Part shown: positions 31,347 through 39,209 of the stretch, piece after piece
How the letters are laid out: the number at the start of each line of letters is the position of its first letter
Numbering within the stretch: position 1 is the stretch's first letter
DNA from: an uncultured Prevotella sp.
GTDB taxonomy: Bacteria > Bacteroidota > Bacteroidia > Bacteroidales > Bacteroidaceae
Reading direction: 5' to 3'
Length of the DNA: 45,015 nucleotides
Assembly (NCBI GenBank): GCA_900322095.1
Contig: ONYS01000025.1
Span: 1 to 45,015 of the forward strand
Position numbers and translations under genes: made by a program
Notes under the pieces: model-generated
Database searches by the model: none
What the model was told of the DNA's origin: nothing
The model's input: the letters and a program-made list of their open reading frames with translations, nothing else

Positions 31347-31388
31347 CAAGCCATGACTCCTCCCGCAGTGGAAGAGTTGTGGCTTTTT
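31347..31388 (+). terminator. Terminator of the MBL/MoaF-like gene
   Basis: AAGCCAtgACTC (31348-31359) pairs with GAGTtgTGGCTT (31374-31385), and the right arm runs into TTT. Confidence 0.6.
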
Positions 31389-31417
31389 AACCCTTCATCC
31401 TATAAATTATTGAATAT

Positions 31418-32194
31418 ATGAAAACAATGCCTTCCGTGTTCTTGGGTCATGGCAGTCCGATGCTGGCCCTCGACAACAACGATATCACGCATACGCTCGG
31501 TGCCCTTGGTCAGCGCATCATCCGCGACTACGGCCGTCCCAAGGCCATCCTCATGGTTTCAGCCCACTGGTACAAGAACCGCAATCTCGTGCAGCGCGCC
31601 GACCAGCCCGAGCAAATCTATGACATGTTTGGTTTCCCCCGCGCACTCTACGAAGTGAAATATCCCGTCAGGGGCTGTGCAGAACTGAGCGATGCCGTTC
31701 TTGACATCAAGGAGCTTGGCGCAGTAGTCGACAACACCTGGGGCATCGACCATGGAACGTGGACTCCGCTCGTACATGTGTTTCCCGATGCCGACATCCC
31801 CGTAGTGCAGCTCTCGGTCAATGGCGTCATCACGCCGCGCCTATGCTACGAAATCGGACAACTCCTGGCTCCTCTGCGTCAGCGGGGCTACCTCATCATG
31901 GGCAGCGGCAACGTGGTGCACAACCTGAGGCGCGTCAATTGGGACAGCCAGCAGGGCAGTCCGGAGGCCGTAGCCTTCAACCATTATATCACGGAAGCGG
32001 TGGAGCGCCGCGACGACGAGACGGTCATCGACTACGTCCGCCATCCCGATGCCCGTTATGCCGCGCCCACTGCCGACCACTTCCTGCCGCTGCTCTATGT
32101 GCTTGGCTCCAACAGCGGCCACCACGTCACCACGTTCAACAACCACCTGGAGCTCGACTCCATGGCTATGACGGGGTATATGATAGAGGAATGA
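31418..32194 (+). CDS. DODA-type extradiol dioxygenase (YgiD-like)
   Basis: A 258-residue cytoplasmic protein of the LigB/DODA superfamily, close to YgiD, which opens the ring of catechol compounds such as L-DOPA at the 4,5 position. Family marks include the opening SVFLGHGSPMLALDNN (His11), ILMVSAHWYKNR (His50), DHGTWTPL and MGSGNVVHNLRRVNWD (His168), which together supply the metal ligands, and SNSGHHVTTFNN near the C-terminus. Length is typical. No signal peptide. It follows the MBL/MoaF-like gene with a terminator in between, and no clear promoter is visible directly upstream. The true substrate in an anaerobe is unclear, since the textbook reaction needs oxygen. Confidence 0.88.
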   Translation: MKTMPSVFLGHGSPMLALDNNDITHTLGALGQRIIRDYGRPKAILMVSAHWYKNRNLVQRADQPEQIYDMFGFPRALYEVKYPVRGCAELSDAVLDIKELGAVVDNTWGIDHGTWTPLVHVFPDADIPVVQLSVNGVITPRLCYEIGQLLAPLRQRGYLIMGSGNVVHNLRRVNWDSQQGSPEAVAFNHYITEAVERRDDETVIDYVRHPDARYAAPTADHFLPLLYVLGSNSGHHVTTFNNHLELDSMAMTGYMIEE

Positions 32195-32207
32195 GGGGGG
32201 CTTTTTC

Positions 32208-32255
32208 TATAGTTTCAATAGTTGCTATAGTTACTATAGTTGCTATAGCTTCTAT
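32208..32255. repeat. 9-base tandem repeat
   Basis: The words (C)TATAGTTG, TATAGTTAC and TATAGCTTC recur in steps of nine bases, beginning TTCAATAGTTGCTATAG. The stretch lies just after the dioxygenase gene and before the next promoter. Confidence 0.55.
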
Positions 32256-32276
32256 CTTATAATTTCTTGTCGCAGA

Positions 32277-32309
32277 TTGCTCTCCTTTCGCCAATTCTTT
32301 GTAAATTTG
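32277..32309 (+). promoter_or_regulatory. Promoter of the UlaG-like lipoprotein gene
   Basis: TAAATTTG (32302-32309) lies 32 bases before the ATG at 32342. A TTG at 32277-32279 is 22 bases upstream of it, slightly longer than the usual spacing. Confidence 0.5.
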
Positions 32310-32341
32310 CAACAAAACGAAGAACCCTAAAACATAACTAT

Positions 32342-33091
32342 ATGAGAAAGAGCATCCTGTCAACACTGCTGCTCATGCTGTCGACCATCGCGCTGGCGGC
32401 ATGTAGCCAGAACACAATGAGCCAACAGACTGATACGTTCAAGACCCAGAGCGGCAAGGAAATCACTTTCACCGCCATCAAGCACGGTAGCATCAGAATC
32501 AATTACGATGGTAAGGAGATTGAGGTGGACCCCGTCACGAAGCTGAAGCCTGAGACGGATTATTCCAAGCTGCCCAAGGCTGACTTCATCTTCGTCACCC
32601 ATGAGCATTTCGACCATTGCGACACCGTGGCTATACGGCAGTTGGAAAAGGCCTCTACCATGATTATCACCAACGAGAATTGCGCCAAGATTATCGGGAA
32701 GGGTAGGGTGGTGCACAATGGCGACAAACTGCAACTCGGCGACGGCATGACCGTTGAGGCTGTTCCGGCCTATAATACGACTCCGGAACATTTCAAATTC
32801 CATCCCAAGGGCCGCGACAATGGTTTCATTCTCACGCTCGACGGATTCCGCGTCTATATCAGTAGCGACACGGAGAACATCCCCGAGATGGCGGGCTTCA
32901 AAGATATCGACGTGGCTTTCCTCTCCACCAACCAGCCTTACACGATGACGCCCCGGCAGTGCGCCAAAGCCGCAAAGACCATCCGGCCCAAAGTGCTCTT
33001 CCCGTATCATTATTCCGATACCGACATCAAGCAGGTGGTCAGTCTGCTCAAAGGCAGTGGGATCGACGTGAGGATAAGAAACTATCAATAA
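32342..33091 (+). CDS. Metallo-beta-lactamase-fold lipoprotein, UlaG-like
   Basis: A 249-residue exported lipoprotein with a perfect lipobox, LAAC, at Cys21. The body is a metallo-beta-lactamase-fold hydrolase of the UlaG-like group. The metal-binding motif HEHFDH is intact at residues 87-92. EVDP lies at about 61-64, SSDTENIPEM at about 180 and a late histidine in LFPYHYSD. UlaG itself is a cytoplasmic lactonase, and lipid-anchored relatives of unknown substrate are common in Bacteroidetes. I start at the ATG at 32342 (MRKSILSTLL) rather than at codons further upstream because only then does a proper signal peptide begin, and the promoter box at 32302-32309 lies between. It contrasts with the degenerate relative at 30152. 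Confidence 0.85.
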   Translation: MRKSILSTLLLMLSTIALAACSQNTMSQQTDTFKTQSGKEITFTAIKHGSIRINYDGKEIEVDPVTKLKPETDYSKLPKADFIFVTHEHFDHCDTVAIRQLEKASTMIITNENCAKIIGKGRVVHNGDKLQLGDGMTVEAVPAYNTTPEHFKFHPKGRDNGFILTLDGFRVYISSDTENIPEMAGFKDIDVAFLSTNQPYTMTPRQCAKAAKTIRPKVLFPYHYSDTDIKQVVSLLKGSGIDVRIRNYQ

Positions 33092-33131
33092 CTTTCTGTC
33101 CATTCCCATTGGCGGTCTGACGATTTTTCAC

Positions 33132-33139
33132 TACCTTTG
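33132..33139 (+). promoter_or_regulatory. -7 box of the truncated SMR gene
   Basis: TACCTTTG lies about 63 bases before the ATG at 33202. The short leader shows no guanidine-riboswitch-like structure. Confidence 0.5.
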
Positions 33140-33201
33140 CAGCCACATTCAAGAAGGAGACGCCGGCCCATTGCTGCAGCCCTCATATTAAGGACAAACA
33201 A

Positions 33202-33381
33202 ATGAACTGGATTATTTTAATTGTGGCCGGTCTCTGCGAATGTTCGTTTACATTCTGCCTTGGCAAGGCCAAGACCGCCTCTGGTGACGCCCACATGTTG
33301 TGGATCGTCGGTTTCGTTTTATTTACTGTCGCCAGCATGGGATTGGTTCAAGAATTTGAGAATTATTCTTGTACTCGGTAA
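33202..33381 (+). pseudogene. Truncated small multidrug resistance (SMR/SugE-type) transporter gene
   Basis: An ATG at 33202 opens a frame of 59 codons. The first 48 residues (MNWIILIVAGLCECSFTF, then LGKAKTASGDAHMLWIVGFVLF) are the first one and a half membrane helices of an SMR protein, with the essential Glu13 in the first helix. Full SMR proteins have about 105 residues and four helices. After MGLV at about 33345 the sequence turns into an AT-rich dispersed repeat that encodes QEFENYSCTR and a stop. So the last half has been lost, apparently at the edge of this repeat. The N-terminal part is well conserved and a promoter is in place, which suggests recent damage. The short product is unlikely to transport. 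Confidence 0.75.
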
Positions 33382-33428
33382 GAAAGAGAAAATTCTATAA
33401 TTCTTGACTATTTTCTATAATTTGAATA
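33346..33428. repeat. AT-rich dispersed repeat ending the SMR gene
   Basis: Contains CAAGAATTTGAGAATTATTCTTG (23 bases: CAAGAAT and ATTCTTG as 7-bp inverse ends) and, at 33394-33410, TCTATAATTCTTGACTA. The latter 17-mer occurs again exactly at 44783-44799. Related words appear at 1530-1590. Confidence 0.6.
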
Positions 33429-33435
33429 TTAAAAT

Positions 33436-33472
33436 AATGGGGGCAACGCTTCGATCGAGCGTTGCCCCCATT
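33436..33472 (-). terminator. Terminator of the glpT-phosphodiesterase-porin operon
   Basis: A perfect 15-bp inverted repeat, AATGGGGGCAACGCT / AGCGTTGCCCCCATT, with a 7-base loop lies 27 bases beyond the porin stop. On the minus strand it is followed by ATTTTAAT. Confidence 0.85.
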
Positions 33473-33498
33473 TCTATGACAAACGGAAGTGTTTACTT

Positions 33499-34839
33499 TT
33501 AGAAGATGAACTGTACACGAGCCTGAACAGCGTGGATGTTCTTGTCGTTGGGCAAGAAGTCCTTGGTCAGTCTGTGATAGGTGTAGTCGAGCATCACCTG
33601 CACGTAGCGGTTGAAACTGTAGTTGGCACCAACAGTCCAAGAGCGGACGCAGCCACCGCCAACACTTGTTGAGGCATAAGGCCAGTCTTCCATCTTACCG
33701 CTGGGATAGTACTGGTTGCGGCCAGCAGAATAGTGCTCGCCCTTGACGATGTCGTTCAGACCAGTATAGTTCCAGCGGGCAACGAGCTCGAGTGAGCGGC
33801 CAGAGAGACCTTTGAGCACACCCTCACGGTTGTCGAAGCTGTAGGGATTGCCGAATACCAGGAAGCCAGCCTCCACATAACCACCGTGGAAATTGTTGCT
33901 TCTCAGCGGGTTGGCAGCGATCCAAGCGTCGAGCGTTCCCCAAGTATCAACGTTGTTGTTGGTGGCATCGAAGAGCGTCTTAGAGTCGCGCTTCTTGGTG
34001 ACGTGCTTGTACATGTACTCACCACGTACGAAGAACTTGTCGTTGTGGTAGAGGGCCTCTGCACCAGCGTCGAGAACGTTCTGTGCCCAGGGCAGGTCGC
34101 AGCTCACGAACTGATTGTCCTCGTCAACGTAGGTCTCCAGTGACTGACCGAGAGAGAGGGCCTTCTTGATGACGTTGTTATAGGTGACGCCACCGCCCAC
34201 ATGCTGATAGCGGATGTTGCCGCCCACCATAAGGGTCTGCACGCCGTCGTTGATGGGACGCCACTGATAGCGGCCTGCCAGCACGATGCCGTTGAAGCCG
34301 GCCTCTTCCTTGTTGTACTGGTTCTCGGTGAACACACCCTGATAAGCCATGAAGTGATCGTCGCTGTACTTGTAGCTGGCACCCAGCTCACGGCCTTCGC
34401 CCAGAGCGTTGGATGATCCAGGACGAGAGATGAAGTGGTAGCTGCCGAGCGAGGTGTTGCGGGCCATAGAACCGGCGGGGTCGTTGTAGTAACCCACCTT
34501 GATGTCGTGGTTGCCGCCCTTCTCAGTCTTCTGGTTGTACTGCAGGAAGATGTTCTTCTGAGCGAAATTGCCTCCTCCGAAACCGAAGTCAGCATAGAAG
34601 TACCAGTTCTGATAGGTCAGCGATGTGCGGATGCGGGCATCGGTGATGGAAGCACCCGACTGCAGCGGGGTGAAGTCGGTGTGGTAGTAGGCTGCATCGG
34701 CCATGAAGCGGGCACCTACGGTGAAATGAAGATCCTGTTCCTTGTTGTCGATCGTCACAGTGGGCTTAGAGTCGAAGTCCTGCGCTGTTGCTGAGAGAGC
34801 GCAGAGGGAGAGCAGGGAGATGCAAATATATTTTTTCAT
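33499..34839 (-). CDS. Phosphate-selective-type outer-membrane porin (OprP/OprO-like)
   Basis: A 446-residue outer-membrane protein. After a signal peptide (residues 1-19, to ATAQ) come alternating amphipathic strands with GARFMADAAYYHTD, YQNWYFYADFGFGGG, YSDDHFMAYQGVFTENQYN and a C-terminal strand ending in QARVQFIF. The aromatic terminus is that of a beta-barrel protein. The overall pattern is that of phosphate-selective porins O and P in Bacteroidetes. In the operon it follows glpT and the phosphodiesterase with a 29-base gap, so it likely admits glycerophosphodiesters or phosphate across the outer membrane. Ion selectivity itself cannot be read from the sequence. Confidence 0.85.
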   Translation of the reverse strand: MKKYICISLLSLCALSATAQDFDSKPTVTIDNKEQDLHFTVGARFMADAAYYHTDFTPLQSGASITDARIRTSLTYQNWYFYADFGFGGGNFAQKNIFLQYNQKTEKGGNHDIKVGYYNDPAGSMARNTSLGSYHFISRPGSSNALGEGRELGASYKYSDDHFMAYQGVFTENQYNKEEAGFNGIVLAGRYQWRPINDGVQTLMVGGNIRYQHVGGGVTYNNVIKKALSLGQSLETYVDEDNQFVSCDLPWAQNVLDAGAEALYHNDKFFVRGEYMYKHVTKKRDSKTLFDATNNNVDTWGTLDAWIAANPLRSNNFHGGYVEAGFLVFGNPYSFDNREGVLKGLSGRSLELVARWNYTGLNDIVKGEHYSAGRNQYYPSGKMEDWPYASTSVGGGCVRSWTVGANYSFNRYVQVMLDYTYHRLTKDFLPNDKNIHAVQARVQFIF

Positions 34840-34868
34840 AATCTGTTTTGCTTATTGAATGAGGTTGA

Positions 34869-36587
34869 TTATTTGTTGTATCCGAGCTGGTCCAGAACAT
34901 CGTTGGCGTCGGGCACTGTGCTGGGAGCTTGCGAATTGTCGTAGACCTGTCCAGGATGGAACGGGTTGGGAATGTTGCTGCTGCAGCGGAAACCGTTCTC
35001 GATGAGATACTTCAGCGTGATCTCAGAGTGGTTGGTGAACATACCGTCGAGATAAACGGGCTGGGTCTTGGCAGACGTGAATGTGGTGTAAGCTGTGGGC
35101 TGTACAGTCACGGCGAGCAGGTCGTCGAACTCTGTCGGGTTCTCACCCCAGAAGTTTACGTAGTAACCCATGTACTTGGCCATCTGAGCGTAGGTGTCGA
35201 AAGAGTAGGGATGGTTGAGCATACCCGACTTGCGCACCATGTAAGCCTCCCAGGGCTTGTTCATTTCAGGATAGTTGTTGGGTGCACCAGAGATGGCGGG
35301 ACCGAGGATTGTTGCGCCGTGATCCTGAGCGTACTTGATGAAGTCGGCATAACCGGTAGGAGTGTCGTAAGCGATATCCGTAGCATAAGCAGGATTGCTG
35401 ATCCAGAGCAGGTAGCAGAGCGGCAACTTGCCGTTGAACACGTTGTAAGAACGGTTGAGAGCATCGAAGGAGAAGGTCTGCAGAATCACCTTACCGTTGG
35501 TGTTGCCCACGTTCACCTTACCGTTTACATAGAAAGGATTGGTGGTAGGCTCGGGCTCAGTGATGATGTTCCAGCCCCACTCAGCGAGGATGTTGTAGAC
35601 GCGGATCTCAATATCCTTGGGGTTGAGCCAAGACTCCTTGAACTCGGGATAGATACCGGGACGGTTGCCGTTGTCGGCGGGATCGTGTACGTAGGCTGTA
35701 GAACCGTTCTTGTCGCCGAAGCTGTATTCCACGAAGTCCATGTACTTCTTAGCTTTGTTGCCCTCAACGGTGGGATCGTCGCACTTCACGGCGGCCTTGC
35801 CGGCGTTGTAGATCTGCTCGAGGGTCATATCCTTGTATTCGTCCTTGATCTTATAGGTCAGGATACGGCGGCCACTGGCGTCGCGGTTGAGCTTGTTGCC
35901 CATGGCGTAGTTGATCTGGTCCTGAAGGGCCGATACGTAGAGGCCATCGCTGTACTGAATGCTGGGCACGCCATTGGCATCGTAGACCACCTTGCCATTG
36001 TGCTTTGCAGCGAAAGATGAGCGGCCGAGCTCGGGAGTATCGTCGTTGAACCACTTGCCGGCGTCGAGCATCAGCATCTCGGCATAGTAGTAAGACATGG
36101 CGTAGTTGGAGCGGAAGTCAGCCTCGTCGCGCTGATACTGAGCCTCGATGTCGGCCTCAGAGAAGTGCTGTGAGCCGTCGGGGTTGCGGAACGAACGGTA
36201 GAAGTCCTTGCGGGTGCTGGGCACTTCATCAGAGAACACGGCCTCGATGTTGGTGGTGCGCTTGAGGTTCTCGTCGTGGTTGGCGAGCACCACACCGTCC
36301 TTTGTCACCTGCATATCGCTCTCCAGGTAGTCGGCGCCCATGTTGCGGGCCCATCTCCAGGCAGCCTCGGTCTCCTCAGGAGCCCAATAGGTGGAACCAC
36401 GGTGGGCGATGCAAGCGTAGAGGGGCACGTAGTCGCGTACCTTTGCCTGTTCGGCCGTCAATTGCTGCACATCAATGCGGCGTGCGTCGGTGTTCTCGTT
36501 GGTGAACTCCTGCTCGTCGGAGCATGAAGAGAAAGCGGCTACTGCTGCCAGCCCAACAAGACCAAGAAGGTTTCTTTTAATTTTCAT
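34869..36587 (-). CDS. Glycerophosphodiester phosphodiesterase family lipoprotein
   Basis: A 572-residue exported lipoprotein (Cys22 in AFSSCSDEQE; the acidic residues after the cysteine resemble a surface-export signal). The GDPD motif is clear: ACIAHRGSTYWAPEETEAAW, then DYLESDMQVTKDGVVLANHD, giving His62, Glu89, Asp91 and His104 as metal and catalytic residues. The usual PENT is PEET here. The protein is much longer than classical GlpQ of about 330-360 residues; an insert between about residues 120 and 320 separates the two halves of the barrel. It would cleave glycerophosphodiesters to glycerol-3-phosphate for uptake by the GlpT-type carrier encoded just upstream (28-base gap). The substrate head group is not determined. 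Confidence 0.88.
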   Translation of the reverse strand: MKIKRNLLGLVGLAAVAAFSSCSDEQEFTNENTDARRIDVQQLTAEQAKVRDYVPLYACIAHRGSTYWAPEETEAAWRWARNMGADYLESDMQVTKDGVVLANHDENLKRTTNIEAVFSDEVPSTRKDFYRSFRNPDGSQHFSEADIEAQYQRDEADFRSNYAMSYYYAEMLMLDAGKWFNDDTPELGRSSFAAKHNGKVVYDANGVPSIQYSDGLYVSALQDQINYAMGNKLNRDASGRRILTYKIKDEYKDMTLEQIYNAGKAAVKCDDPTVEGNKAKKYMDFVEYSFGDKNGSTAYVHDPADNGNRPGIYPEFKESWLNPKDIEIRVYNILAEWGWNIITEPEPTTNPFYVNGKVNVGNTNGKVILQTFSFDALNRSYNVFNGKLPLCYLLWISNPAYATDIAYDTPTGYADFIKYAQDHGATILGPAISGAPNNYPEMNKPWEAYMVRKSGMLNHPYSFDTYAQMAKYMGYYVNFWGENPTEFDDLLAVTVQPTAYTTFTSAKTQPVYLDGMFTNHSEITLKYLIENGFRCSSNIPNPFHPGQVYDNSQAPSTVPDANDVLDQLGYNK

Positions 36588-36615
36588 AATTGATTTCTTT
36601 AGTTGTTGTATGATT

Positions 36616-38004
36616 TTATTTGTTTCTGTTTTCTACAAGATATTGTTCACGCTTATAGGTGAGCGACATGAACAGGATGGACAGCAGGCAGGCTGCGATG
36701 AGCAGCACGAAGGTCCAGCTCCATCCGGCATTCTCGGCCACGAAGCCGATCACCACGTTGGCCAGCAGTGCCGTACCCAGCACGTAGCCCATGAAACCGG
36801 TCAGACCGGCGGCTGTTCCGGCGGCATTCTTCGGCACGAGGTCGAGGGCCTGTACACCGATGAGCATCACGGGACCGTAGATGAGGAAGCCGATGCAGAT
36901 GAGGCAAACGATGACGACGTTGATATTGTCGAGGTTCTGCCAGTAGAAGAAGATGGCAACGGCCACGAGCGACATGAAGATGATCATCGGCAGAGCGCGG
37001 CGACCGTGGAAGACGTGGTCGGAGAGCCAGCCGCAGATGATGGTGCCGGGGATGGCTGCCATCTCATAGGCGAAGTAGGCCCAGCCGGCATTCTTGATGT
37101 CGATGCCTTTCTCGGTGAGGATTGTCGGAGCCCAGTCCAGACAGCCGTAGCGCACCATGTAGACGAAGGCGTTGGCGAAGGCGATGTACCAGAGGAAGCG
37201 GTTGGTCAGCACCGTGCGGAAGATCTCCTTCGACGAGAGCACTTCCTCAGCCTTCTCGCTGTAGGTGTTGCTGTAGTCGCCACGCCACTTCTCGATGGCC
37301 GGCAGTCCGCAGCTCTGTGGTGTGTCGCGGATGAGGCAGTAGGCGATGATGGCAATCAGAATGGCCACGCAGGCGGGGAAGAGATAGGTTCCGATGAGGA
37401 AGTAGCGCTGCTGGTCGGCTCCGTAGAACCACGAACCAAACCAGATGGCACCATAGACCGACATGGGGCCTACGAGGGCGCCACCCACGTTGTGGGCACA
37501 GTTCCAAACCGACATCCACGTACCGCGCTCCTTGATGGAGAACCAGTGGGTCATCACACGGCCGCAGGGAGGCCATCCCATACCGTTGAACCAGCCCACG
37601 AGGAAGTTGAGCACTGCCATCAGGGCGATGGCCCAGCCTTTATGCTCCGGACCGATGCACTGCACGGGGACAATCATGAACATCATCGACAGGGCTGCCA
37701 GAATCAGTCCCAACGGCAAGAACCGGCGGGCGTTGCTGCGGTCGGAGATACTGGCCATGATGAACTTGGAGAAACCGTAGGCAATGGCGTTCATGGAGAG
37801 CACGATGCCCAACTCACCCTTCTCGAAACCGAAAGGTGCCAACATGGGGATTGCCATCGAGAAATTCTTACGGACGATGTAGAATCCGGAATAGCCGATG
37901 AAGATTCCCAAAAATACTTGCCACCGCAAACGCTTGTATCGCTTGTCGGCCTCGGGGCCGGTCTGCTCAGGCTTGAATGCCGGTGGCGTTAAGAAATTAG
38001 ACAT
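36616..38004 (-). CDS. glpT: Glycerol-3-phosphate transporter, major facilitator family
   Basis: A 462-residue inner-membrane carrier of the organophosphate:phosphate antiporter family with 12 predicted membrane helices. The N-terminus has YKRLRWQVFLGIFIGYSGFYIVRKNFSMA, the GlpT/UhpT signature region with a basic residue (Arg) facing the substrate, followed by the loop SDRSNARRFLPLGL. Later hallmarks are GWFNGMGWPPCGRVM and LVPKNAAGTAAGLTGFMGY. By family it exchanges glycerol-3-phosphate for phosphate. It is first in a three-gene operon with a phosphodiesterase and a porin, parallel to glpTQ of enterobacteria. A leader of about 210 bases precedes the start, which leaves room for post-transcriptional control. 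Confidence 0.92.
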   Translation of the reverse strand: MSNFLTPPAFKPEQTGPEADKRYKRLRWQVFLGIFIGYSGFYIVRKNFSMAIPMLAPFGFEKGELGIVLSMNAIAYGFSKFIMASISDRSNARRFLPLGLILAALSMMFMIVPVQCIGPEHKGWAIALMAVLNFLVGWFNGMGWPPCGRVMTHWFSIKERGTWMSVWNCAHNVGGALVGPMSVYGAIWFGSWFYGADQQRYFLIGTYLFPACVAILIAIIAYCLIRDTPQSCGLPAIEKWRGDYSNTYSEKAEEVLSSKEIFRTVLTNRFLWYIAFANAFVYMVRYGCLDWAPTILTEKGIDIKNAGWAYFAYEMAAIPGTIICGWLSDHVFHGRRALPMIIFMSLVAVAIFFYWQNLDNINVVIVCLICIGFLIYGPVMLIGVQALDLVPKNAAGTAAGLTGFMGYVLGTALLANVVIGFVAENAGWSWTFVLLIAACLLSILFMSLTYKREQYLVENRNK

Positions 38005-38230
38005 GTTTTTATAGTTTTTATTATAAGTTGTGTTGCGTTAAGAATGCTCTGTTCTGCCGTTAAAGACAATAATGCCCCCACACTCTTCTGTGTATTGGTT
38101 AAGCCAGAAAGTGAGTGCTGTGGTTACGTTCGACCGTGGAGTCTTTACGTTTTTAGTTGGTTGTCCGCCTATTTCGAAGCTATTTCTTCCGAAACCAAAA
38201 CGGGTTTTGTAAAACATGTTGCAAAAGTAG
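38005..38230 (-). promoter_or_regulatory. Promoter and long leader of the glpT operon
   Basis: TACTTTTG on the minus strand (38229 to 38222) is a -7 box about 218 bases before the glpT ATG. A reading frame of 70 codons in the leader (38038-38250) starts upstream of the box and is unlikely to be a gene. The leader shows no riboswitch class I recognise. Confidence 0.5.
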
Positions 38231-38239
38231 TATATATTT

Positions 38240-38519
38240 CTCTTATTCACTAGCCTTTTAATAACTTTAACACAAAAACTTTTGAGAATCCTTAAAATCG
38301 ATGCTTAGACCTCAATTAACTGAGGCGAAAGTAAACATGCATGGACATCCTTTCAAAATAAGTGTTATTCAGACAATATTGGTTACACATAGAGGGTTAA
38401 ACGTCGATTCACCTTACCAAAGTGCGCCGTAGCTCGATTTGGAGTGGAACATAAAGAGTTTAATTTTCATACAAATTATCATTAATTCTTTTTTATTTCT
38501 TTAAACCTCTGCAAAATTA
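38240..38519 (-). other. Possible separate short transcript upstream of glpT
   Basis: A second minus-strand -7 box, TAATTTTG (38519 to 38512), would start a transcript about 290 bases upstream of the glpT promoter. It contains only very short frames, one of 18 codons (at about 38455-38401) and a hairpin CCTCA-gttaa-TGAGG-like near 38310. It may be a longer glpT leader, a small RNA or nothing. I cannot decide from sequence. Confidence 0.25.
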
Positions 38520-38604
38520 CATAAGTTTTTCGAAAGGGACTGTTCAATCTTTTGCAGAATTCCAATTGTAATCGATTCGTAAACAGAATTGTCACCGTTT
38601 CGTA

Positions 38605-39080
38605 ACATGATAATTCATAATTCATAATTTGGCTAGCGCTTCAATAATTCATAATTCGCAATTCATAATTTGGCTGGTGCGGCGTTATTCGTTATTATTC
38701 GATATTCCGCGAAGCGGGCGTTAAATAACAAATGGTAGGAGGGTCGTCATTCCTGACGACCAAGAAAGAAGGTTCGCTCGAATACCAAATGAAAACCTTC
38801 CGTCGTCAGGAATGACGACGCTCCAAATGCGCCACGAATGACGTAGTTAGGAGGGCCGTCATTCTTGACGGCCACGATTTCCGGACGAATTGCTTACAAC
38901 ATAATTGGTCGTCTTATCAAACAACAATCGGGTTTCTTTCTTGGCCGTCAGGAATGACGGCCCTCCTACCGTGTGGCATTGTAGGAGCGGCGGCATTCCT
39001 GCCGCCGAGCGATTGCTTCATACCTCACTTGCTCCTTATGTTTTCTCCCCTCCCTTTTTAGGGAGGGGTAGGTGGGGCTT
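38605..39080. repeat. Large repeat island: AATTATGAATT, five REP copies, C-rich repeat
   Basis: Inverted AATTATGAATT/GCGCCAGCC blocks lie at 38605-38680. REP-like palindromes follow at 38742-38761 (GGTCGTCA arms), 38801-38820 (CGTCGTCA), 38854-38873 (GGCCGTCA), 38943-38962 (GGCCGTCA) and 38988-39007 (CGGCGGCA). An inverted C-rich repeat follows at about 39046-39080. Copies alternate in direction, judged by the flanks CTTTCTTGG and CTCCTAC. It separates the divergent glpT and rha operons and contains no gene. Confidence 0.75.
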
Positions 39081-39153
39081 GTCCTCTTTATCTTTAATCA
39101 AAATTCACGTGTTTTTTATCAATTATAGCCGTGAATACTTGAAGAAAACACGC

Positions 39154-39161
39154 TATCTTTG
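39154..39161 (+). promoter_or_regulatory. -7 box of the rhamnose operon
   Basis: TATCTTTG lies 48 bases before the ATG of the AraC regulator. The upstream TTG at 39139-39141 is too close (12 bases) to be a normal -33 box, which fits a promoter needing an activator. Confidence 0.55.
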
Positions 39162-39209
39162 CAACCGAAACAAAATCAATAATCAAAGATTCTATAAACC
39201 AAAAATGCT

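Noticed and set aside
33140-33201. Guanidine riboswitch before the SMR gene
   Set aside because: The leader is only about 55 bases and lacks the paired ACGR-loop hairpins or other class features.
36475-37992. 505-codon plus-strand frame opposite glpT
   Set aside because: The translation is His/Asp/Glu/Gly-rich and lacks structure, while the opposite strand encodes an unmistakable GlpT.
38038-38250. 70-codon frame in the glpT leader
   Set aside because: Its start lies upstream of the likely transcription start and the composition is not protein-like.
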